The notes under the pieces are model-generated. The model was given only the letters and a program-made list of their open reading frames with translations, was not told where the DNA came from and did not search any database. A DNA stretch of 41,339 nucleotides from Inconstantimicrobium porci. GTDB taxonomy: Bacteria; Bacillota; Clostridia; Clostridiales; Clostridiaceae. Position 1 is the first letter of the stretch; each line of letters starts with the position of its first letter. Made by a program: the position numbers and the translations under genes. The stretch is taken from NCBI RefSeq assembly GCF_009696465.1, contig NZ_VULX01000025.1, forward strand, positions 1 to 41,339, written 5' to 3'. Positions 35,818-41,339 of this stretch are shown here, in pieces.

Positions 35818-36528
35818 CTAATACGTATTTTTTAGCTTGTCTAGTATTTCAATCAGTTCCAGCCAGTCATGAATATTAAGATGAGGACACTGTGGTCTTA
35901 AATCTGCATCTGCTTTCCTATATGTACATTTAATGTCACTTTCATACCATACTGGATACATCCCACATTTAGCTGAACTCTCAACATCAAGTTTTATCCC
36001 GTCACCACAGTACCATATATCCTCTGCCTTGAGCCCTGCTTTATTAATAGCTGCTTTAAACATATAAGGATTAGGCTTTCTAAACATATACTCGCTTGAT
36101 GTAATAACAAATTCAAAAGCACATTCAGGCAGCTGCTTTTGAATTCTTCTAAGCAGTGTCCTGCTGGAAAAAGATATGTTGCTTACAATGCCTGTCCTTA
36201 TACCAGTTTTCTTTAGATAACATAGCATTTCTAAAGCATGCTCCATTGGATAAATAGGTTCTGCTTTTTCCCAGAATTTCATTTCAATCTCCTCTTCACT
36301 AAGAGAATACTCAATTCCTAAAGTATCAAAAACAAGCCTTTGAAAGATCATGTTGTTGATCTCAATATCACTGCTAATATATTTACATATTTCTTTTCTA
36401 ATTTCTAAGCTCTTTTCTGCCAAGTCTTCTGCAGATAGATTATTATTGTTTTTTACTGCAAAATCTAATATTTCTTTATAACCTCTTTCAGCATCAAACT
36501 CAGGTTCATAAAAAAGAGTATGTCCATA
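35818..36528 (-). pseudogene. HAD hydrolase lacking its nucleophile, 5' end deleted
   Basis: From 36528 leftward the protein reads YGHTLFYEPEFDAERGYKEI, where intact relatives have FFDYGHTL: homology begins one residue after the nucleophilic Asp. Motif II (GIVSNISFSSR), motif III (FRKPNPYMF) and motif IV (WYCGDGIKLDVESS) are intact. An ATG at 36579 opens a 253-residue ORF, but its first 17 codons are the antisense of an XRE regulator fragment. A deletion thus fused the gene to a foreign end and removed the catalytic residue. Any protein made would not be a HAD phosphatase. Confidence 0.8.
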
Positions 36529-36530
36529 AA

Positions 36531-36644
36531 GGAAAACTCGCCGAACTTGTTGGTGTATCAAGGCAGACAATAAGTTCAATAGAAACTAATCAGTACTGTC
36601 CCAGCGCCAAACTTGCTATGCTTCTCTGTTATCTACATTTGTAA
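36531..36644 (+). pseudogene. Remnant of an XRE-family regulator
   Basis: In one plus-strand frame the sequence reads KLAELVGVSRQTISSIETNQ followed by YCPSAKLAM, the recognition half of a short Cro/C1 helix-turn-helix (compare the intact 4498-4695 gene). The first helices and the C-terminal end are missing; a stop lies at 36642-36644. It is wedged between the HAD and DUF2268 remnants and its antisense supplies the false start of the HAD ORF. Confidence 0.75.
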
Positions 36645-36924
36645 CCCACGGTCCTATAAACTCCTTGCCAAACATGCTTTCTGCAAAACTCTCTGCAAGA
36701 CCTTCTACAGCTAAATACTGTCCAACTGAAACATTCATGAAATTCCATTTAGCATTATAAAATAAAACATTATGATGAAATTCATGCGCTGCACAAGCAT
36801 TTAATTTAGCTAGATTTTTCTCATCTGGTACAATTGCAAGCTGAATATATCCTGGTATTGAGCCATTACCAGCGTATCCTTCACTCTGCTTTAAAAGTTC
36901 AGGATCTCCAAGTGATATCACTTC
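36616..36924 (-). pseudogene. Remnant of a DUF2268-type zinc protease
   Basis: The frame opens after a TAA (36925-36927) and holds ISLGDPELLKQSEGYAG, then ACAAHEFHHNVLF with the HEFHH zinc-binding site, and GQYLAVEGLAESFAESMFG, with the third ligand Glu in VEGLAE. This is the centre of a predicted Zn-dependent protease (DUF2268). The N-terminal half is missing, and the end at FIGPWVTNVDNREA is cut near the XRE fragment. It has only a GTG in frame at 36921. Probably dead. Confidence 0.72.
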
Positions 36925-36981
36925 TTACAAGATTAATAATCAACCTTAACGCTACGGGAGTGTCAATAATTTTCTCTAAAA

Positions 36982-37587
36982 TTAATACAAAATTTTGACT
37001 ATTGCATCAACAGCAGTTTTAATCAGCTTTTCTTTATCAACAGACTGAGGCTTAAAGACTACTCTGTTTACTGTGCTGTTTATGATGTCAAGAATCACAT
37101 ATACAGTATTGTCCATATCACTTATCTTCTTGCAGTCATCAATACTTTTGATATATTTCTTTGTCAGTTCAAACTCTATAGTTTCTTCACTGCACAATAT
37201 TTCTGCTACTTCATCTTTTGTAAATGACAAAGCCATGAGTTCTTTATTAAAGGCTTTAGATTTTTCATGTGTATCTATAAGACTGTTTATAAGTATGTGA
37301 AGGTACTGCTCAATATTAGTTTTGTTAAGTACTACGTCGGAATCTCCAACTCTTTCATTCATGTCTTCGATAAAGCTTCGGTGATAAGTATCGAGAATCT
37401 GCAGTAATATTTCATCCTTATTTTTAAAATGGAAATACAGACTTCCTATTGAAATCCCACATACCTTGGCTATTTCATTTGTTGTAACGTTATGATAGCC
37501 CTTTTCACAAAAAAGTTTTAACGCTGTAGATAATATATTTTCACGCATCACAATGCTTCGCTTCTGCTTTAAATTACTCTTTTCCAT
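36982..37587 (-). CDS. TetR/AcrR-family regulator
   Basis: 201 residues from ATG 37587; the in-frame GTG nine bases earlier belongs to the GAGGTGG ribosome site. The helix-turn-helix is TNEIAKVCGISIGSLYFHFK with the usual NKDEIL after it. The C-terminal ligand domain is variable and gives no clue. The perfect palindrome TTTGAGTAATTACTCAAA upstream of its promoter is the probable operator. It faces the BAAT remnant across this site, so it may once have controlled that gene. Confidence 0.92.
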   Translation of the reverse strand: MEKSNLKQKRSIVMRENILSTALKLFCEKGYHNVTTNEIAKVCGISIGSLYFHFKNKDEILLQILDTYHRSFIEDMNERVGDSDVVLNKTNIEQYLHILINSLIDTHEKSKAFNKELMALSFTKDEVAEILCSEETIEFELTKKYIKSIDDCKKISDMDNTVYVILDIINSTVNRVVFKPQSVDKEKLIKTAVDAIVKILY

Positions 37588-37608
37588 TTCTGCCACCTCT
37601 TTTATTAC

Positions 37609-37660
37609 AGTATAGATTCAAAAAAAGACTGCGTCAACTTTTTTTGAGTAATTACTCAAA
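37609..37660 (-). promoter_or_regulatory. tetR-type promoter and perfect palindromic operator
   Basis: Minus strand: TTGACG (37637-37632), 17 bases, TATACT (37614-37609). TTTGAGTAATTACTCAAA (37643-37660), a perfect 18-base palindrome, stands five bases upstream of the -35. Confidence 0.78.
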
Positions 37661-37721
37661 TTGTATTGACATTATTATCCTGAAGTTTTATTATTTATTT
37701 CAGTAAATGCTCGAATTTTAA

Positions 37722-38560
37722 AAAAGGGATATTAATTCCGATATAAGATATATTCCTGATAATTCATTATGGACTTCCTCTGGAGAGTTTTATACTGATA
37801 AAAATGGGACTTTAGATTTATCAAAGACTGCTCCATCTAGTGGTTCATATAAAGACGCTGATGAGATGGGAATTATTTATTCAATGACTACAGTTAGAGT
37901 AAAAAATAAGTCCTTACCTCAGTCAATCAAAGATGTACCACAAAACAGATCATACACAATAAACTTTACTTTTACTATCGGTTCTGATATTTTTACTGAA
38001 TCGATCAAGAGATATTACTGTACTGATGATGTTTTATGTAAAGATGTTGATTCTAAAATGCTTAAAGGAAGGTTTTTTGTTAAGAATGATACTATTAAAC
38101 ATCCTGCAGTTATCGTCTTAAGCGGCAGTGACGGAAGAATAGAAAAAGCCCAGTCTATAGCTCAGTGTTTATCCATGGAAGGCTTTGCAGCTCTTGCTGT
38201 ATGCTACTTTGGAATGGATGGAGTATCTCCTTCACTTGAAAAAATCCCTCTTGAAATCGTGGAGAATGCAATAAGATATCTAAAAGCAGAAAGCAGTGTA
38301 GATAAAAATAAAATAGGTATCTATGGCAGATCTAAAGGAGGAGAAATGGCACTAGAAGCTGCATCTATTTTCAGCGATATAAGGTTCATAGCAGTCACAT
38401 CACCTAGCTGTATCACTTATGCAGGACTTACAGAAAAATCATTAAACTCAAAATTTTCTTCCTGGAGCTACAAAGGTAAAGAGCTTCCATGTAAACACTT
38501 TAAATTTATAGATACACTGCCAATGATAATTAAGATGATGCCGTGGCAGATGAATAATAC
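37722..38560 (+). pseudogene. BAAT-type acyl-CoA thioesterase/acyltransferase, both ends lost
   Basis: The frame opens after TAA (37719-37721) and reads SLWTSSGEFYTDKNGTLDL, then SGSYKDADEMGIIYSM, the N-terminal domain of bile-acid-CoA:amino acid N-acyltransferase-like enzymes, without a start codon and missing roughly 45 residues. The alpha/beta hydrolase part has the nucleophile in IGIYGRSKGGEMA. Homology stops near 38560 (MIIKMMPWQMN) and the frame then runs into the end of the integrative element, stopping at 38690. The catalytic Asp and His would lie in the lost part. An ATG at 37866 gives an ORF but lies well inside the first domain. Confidence 0.78.
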
Positions 38561-38652
38561 TTTTATCATAGTTTTGATTTACTCCTTTTTGCCCGGAAAT
38601 GCCTTGTTTTGCGAGGATTTTCGGATGTTTGTGAAATGTGCTCTTAGTCTGT

Positions 38653-38739
38653 CATCTTGGCAAAATAAGGCAAGATGGTGCAAGTTGTGACTACCTGTTA
38701 GTAGTAAAATTGGTAGTAAAACGGAAAAGTTTACTACTA
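38653..38739. repeat. Inverted and direct repeats at the end of the integrative element
   Basis: CATCTTG (38653-38659) is inverted as CAAGATG (38671-38677). TAGTAGTAAA (38699-38708) and GGTAGTAAAA (38712-38721) are near-copies in the same direction, and TTTACTACTA (38730-38739) is the exact inverse of the first. Clusters like these at the edge of Tn916-type elements often bind the integrase arm domain; here that is inference. They separate the BAAT remnant from the first cargo gene. Confidence 0.5.
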
Positions 38740-39458
38740 AGGATTTTTAATTTCAGTTGGGAGAGTATGTTCTTTCGGCTTAATTATTTGCTCTGTACCC
38801 TTAACCAAAATTTCAAACCCATCCTCTTGATTATAATGAGCTCTCTTTTCCACATCCCAATAATCTAATAGGATACTAAAAGGCACTGTTTCTTCCTTTC
38901 CCATGCTAATAATCATAAAAAGATTCACTGTTTCATCTTTAGCAATAGATATTTTTTCAGAAAAACCATTTACACTAACCTTCATATCCACGGCACTGGC
39001 AGCACCAATATTTCTAATTATATATTTCAAATATATATAATTGGGTACTGATTGTCTCATTTTTATACACTGTTCATCCATTGATGTAAAACCATATCGA
39101 ACCTTCTCTACTGTCCTCTCTTTAATGTCAAATACTCTGTCATTTAGCCCAAACTCCGAATTCTCATTAAAGAAAATATATCTAGTATCAAGGTATGGTC
39201 TAACTGCATACTTCTTTTCTTCTGTCAGTTGCTCTTTCTCGAGTTTTTTCTGCTCCTCAATTTTTTATTATTGTCTGATATAGTAATAAAAACGGCCACC
39301 AGGGTTGCTATTCCACCTAAATAACTTCCTAAAAAGCCTGCCCACGCTTGGTTTTCAATATTACTTGGAAATGAGTTACCAAATATACAAATATCAATTA
39401 ATAACGGTATAGCAATTACCAAAACGGCAAAACCAATTCTCTTTAAAAGCTTTTTCAT
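38737..39458 (-). pseudogene. Two-span membrane protein with a single frameshift
   Basis: From ATG 39458 the frame gives two membrane segments (FAVLVIAIPLLIDICIF; FLGSYLGGIATLVAVFITI) and breaks at a run of six A near 39252. In the next frame the protein continues without gap: NKKIEEQKKLEKEQLTEEKK (coiled coil), then YAVRPYLDTRYIFFNENSEF, and a beta-rich C-terminal domain ending at 38737, about 240 residues in all. One extra A would restore the whole gene. Proteins with the FLGSYLGGI membrane motif and a coiled coil are common in accessory regions and have no known function. A sequencing error, a phase-variable tract or true decay are all possible. Confidence 0.72.
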
Positions 39459-39504
39459 TCTTTTTATCCTCCAACAGACCTACATTTTGTGCCATGGAAT
39501 TTTC

Positions 39505-40392
39505 CTAAATATGTTTTTTTATCCTATTGTAGATGTCCAAACCTTTCTTTTGACCAAATTTTTGTATTATTGCTCTATATATGGTCTGCAAATCATTCTT
39601 CTCATCACAATGTTTAATTACTAATCCCGGCACATAAGCAATAACTTCCTTGCCAACATTTGCCTTACTCAAAATCTGCTGTATTTCATTATGAAGTAGT
39701 GTTTTATTATCGCAATCAGCTTTCTTATCCTGATTTGTTGCATATTTACTTAATATAGACTTGATGTCTCCATATACATCAAGATAGTCCTCGGGATACA
39801 TCCCGCGCAAAGCATTATGAACATCATTCATGAATTTTTCATTGCCATACAACGAGGTTACAACCTTTGCAACTTCATTCATCACACCAGGTCTATACTG
39901 TGTTTCAGAGGAACTCAAAGCTTGTTGTATCTGTTGATTCAGCTTTGTTTTCTTTGCCGGATCCACCTTAGATACACTAGTTTTCTTTTCAGCATTTTGT
40001 TTCACTTCTTTTTTCTGTGTAACTTGTTTGAGAGCAATCGTACTTCTCCTCGAAACAGATATGCTATTTCCACACTCATCTCGTAGGAACTCACATACTT
40101 TATCATAGCCTTTGTCCGATGATATAATCACATACTCAGTTTGTATATTAGCATTCTTTCCCACTAAATAACCTAAATATGCAATTAAATGTTTGTCCAA
40201 CGATTGGTCTCCCGCCGGAACTTTTTTAATATCAAGTTCCGCTTTACCATGATTTGTAAAAATATCAAGAGTTGTATTTTTTGAATTATCAGTGTAAAAT
40301 AAGTGAATAAAATCAGAAATAGTAAGTTTCTCACATCCCTTAAGTCCATTTTTTCCATCATTTTCATAATCTATTAAATAATGTGTTTCCAC
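39505..40392 (-). CDS. PIN-like nuclease-fold protein with duplicated C-terminal domain
   Basis: 295 residues from GTG 40392 behind GAGGGTG (a GTG three codons earlier falls on that site). Residues 1 to about 125 form a PIN/NYN-like domain: YLIDYEN near the start, VPAGDQSLDKHLIAYLGYLV in the middle and YVIISSDKGYDKV at the end provide the acidic metal-binding positions. After a Lys-rich linker come two similar units of about 65 residues, from LNQQIQQALSS (about 152) and from LHNEIQQILSK (about 227); each ends with L-D-x-Y followed by I-K. The fold suggests an RNase, but activity is unproved. It is cargo of the integrative element and is followed 46 bases later by the membrane-protein gene. 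Confidence 0.75.
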   Translation of the reverse strand: METHYLIDYENDGKNGLKGCEKLTISDFIHLFYTDNSKNTTLDIFTNHGKAELDIKKVPAGDQSLDKHLIAYLGYLVGKNANIQTEYVIISSDKGYDKVCEFLRDECGNSISVSRRSTIALKQVTQKKEVKQNAEKKTSVSKVDPAKKTKLNQQIQQALSSSETQYRPGVMNEVAKVVTSLYGNEKFMNDVHNALRGMYPEDYLDVYGDIKSILSKYATNQDKKADCDNKTLLHNEIQQILSKANVGKEVIAYVPGLVIKHCDEKNDLQTIYRAIIQKFGQKKGLDIYNRIKKHI

Positions 40393-40462
40393 AATAATCA
40401 CCCTCTTCTTGAAAAAAATTATTCAAAATAATACTATCATACACCCTTGTTTTTTTCCACAC

Positions 40463-40493
40463 AAAAAAATGCCCCAGCCATACACCAGAGCAT
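40463..40493 (-). terminator. Terminator after the integrase gene
   Basis: ATGCTC (40493-40488, minus strand) pairs with GGGCAT (40474-40469), one G-U included, and is followed by TTTTTTT. Confidence 0.65.
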
Positions 40494-40510
40494 CATCTAT
40501 CTTCTCAATA

Positions 40511-41219
40511 TTAAACTACCTTGAACATCTTCTGTGACACTGGCTTTTCACCTTTCTGCTTCTCCATTTCTGCCTGTGCCTTCCGGAACTCTTCCATTCG
40601 TTTCAATTCTTCCTCTGCATCATCAAACCCGATATGTGTGTACACATTCATTGTAACGCTAATATCAGAATGCCCCATAAGGTACTGAAGTGTTTTGGGG
40701 GTCATCCCGGCTTTCGCTTGATTGCTACAGTAGGTATGTCGGCACACATGAGGCGTGATGTTCGGCATCTGCACCCGGTAGATGTCATTGTACCTGCCAA
40801 CCATGTGATTGAATCGGTGCTGCCAGTGCATTGCCACAAGTGGCATATCATTTTCATCGTAGAAAAGAAATCCGCTATACCCATCAATAACTTTCTCAAC
40901 CTTAGGAGGTACTCTGTCCTCAATAATTGCCTGAAACATCTGCGCTACATCCTCTGTGATGGGAAGTTTCCTTGTTCCAGCATCCGTTTTTGTAGTTTCT
41001 ATGATATACCTCATATCTGATGTTCTTTGCAGCTGATGGTCGATATTAACAATTCGCTTTTCCAAATCAATGTCTTTCAGTGTAAGACCACAAAATTCCG
41101 ATATTCGCATTCCTGTGTGAAAGAGGATGTAGACCACTTCATAATATTTGCAGTACACCACATCATCATGCACGAACTTCAGGAACTTTCTCATCTGGTC
41201 TTTGCTGATAGCTGGAGCT
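40511..41219 (-). pseudogene. int: Tn916-type tyrosine integrase, N-terminal part cut off by an IS
   Basis: The catalytic domain is complete: Arg in HTGMRISEFCGLTL, then PHVCRHTYCSNQAKAGM with the H-x-x-R box, LMGHSDISVTMNVY with the His and nucleophilic Tyr. Close in style to the Tn916 integrase (compare VNIDHQL). Homology upstream reaches ISKDQMRKFLKFVHDD; ahead of it the frame enters the end of an IS3-like element at about 41219. About 180-190 residues (arm-binding and core-binding domains) are missing. The element can no longer excise by its own integrase. Confidence 0.85.
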
Positions 41220-41300
41220 AGAATATAAATAGTACAAGTTAAAAGTGGATATTTCTCAAAAAGAGTTATAATAAAAATATGATGAATTGGAGGAATTGAA

Positions 41301-41339
41301 ATGAGTAAACAGTATGATAAGGAATTTAAGGAAAATGCA
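41301..41339 (+). CDS. IS3-family transposase OrfA, first 13 codons (runs off window)
   Basis: ATG 41301 follows GGAGGAATTGAA and opens MSKQYDKEFKENA, the usual start of IS3-family OrfA (helix-turn-helix) proteins. The element's left end should lie between about 41219 and 41231, where the integrase homology stops; TAGTACAAGTTAAAAGTGG (from about 41229) may be its inverted repeat. The rest is outside the window. Confidence 0.65.
   Translation, partial: MSKQYDKEFKENA

Noticed and set aside
36528-36579. N-terminus of the 253-residue HAD ORF
   Set aside because: These codons are the exact antisense of a recognisable XRE helix-turn-helix, so they are not ancestral HAD sequence.
38638-38868. 76-residue plus-strand ORF at the element edge
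   Set aside because: It has no ribosome site and covers the repeat region and the antisense of the membrane-protein gene.
39252-39260. Programmed -1 or +1 ribosomal frameshift signal
   Set aside because: An A6 run is present, but no clear stimulatory stem or upstream Shine-Dalgarno-like signal was seen. Decay, phase variation or error is simpler.

Overview
The window is AT-rich DNA from a low-GC Gram-positive bacterium, most likely a Clostridium or close relative. The evidence is strong AGGAGG-type ribosome sites, TTG and GTG starts, a TPP riboswitch ahead of a clostridial-type thiC, a Bce-type bacitracin module and family assignments made by eye. No tRNA, rRNA or CRISPR array was seen.

Layout, left to right. 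1-311: end of an IS21-family element with the first 61 codons of istA. 752-1265: a methyltransferase broken by an internal deletion. 1372-3924: a YtrA-type operon (regulator, ABC ATPase, permease, a broken second permease, a small membrane protein). 3977-4747: an XRE regulator plus membrane-protein pair. 4899-12270: a cluster of three very large DUF2207-type membrane proteins and one LemA protein; the first gene of the cluster has lost its start and signal peptide. 12468-17281: aminopeptidase P, an unknown protein, two beta-phosphoglucomutase-like HAD enzymes and a membrane-anchored PsbP-like protein. 17388-19444: a gene graveyard with remnants of a histidine kinase, a PocR-domain receptor, a MurNAc-type PTS transporter and murQ. 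19484-24535: an intact MurR/RpiR regulator, GrpB, a phosphatase, and a GlcNAc regulon (nagB, nagR, nagA) with three similar operators. 24683-27484: a long hairpin, a 44-residue membrane peptide, a zinc-ribbon protein, Ogt, and thiC under a TPP riboswitch. 27516-29246: a surface protein with an LPKTG motif in its middle. 29471-34724: a five-gene bacitracin-type module (response regulator, kinase, uppP, ABC ATPase, ABC permease) with a match to the BceR-type operator. 34759-38560: a phosphotransferase, a broken HAD/XRE/DUF2268 patch, a TetR regulator with a perfect palindrome, and a truncated BAAT-type thioesterase. From about 38560 to 41219: the remains of an integrative element with a PIN-like protein carrying a duplicated C-terminal domain, a frameshifted membrane protein, and a Tn916-type integrase whose 5' end is cut by an IS3-like element running off the window.

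Themes. Cell-envelope functions (undecaprenyl pyrophosphate recycling, bacitracin sensing, amino-sugar recovery, surface display) dominate. About a dozen genes are broken, mostly by clean deletions that leave good homology on both sides of a junction. MurNAc use appears lost while GlcNAc use and the orphan regulator remain. The least explained intact material is the DUF2207/LemA cluster, the mid-protein LPKTG fusion, the PIN-like/membrane-protein cassette, and the hairpin at 24683-24739. All family names come from recognition of motifs in the sequence; no database search was run.
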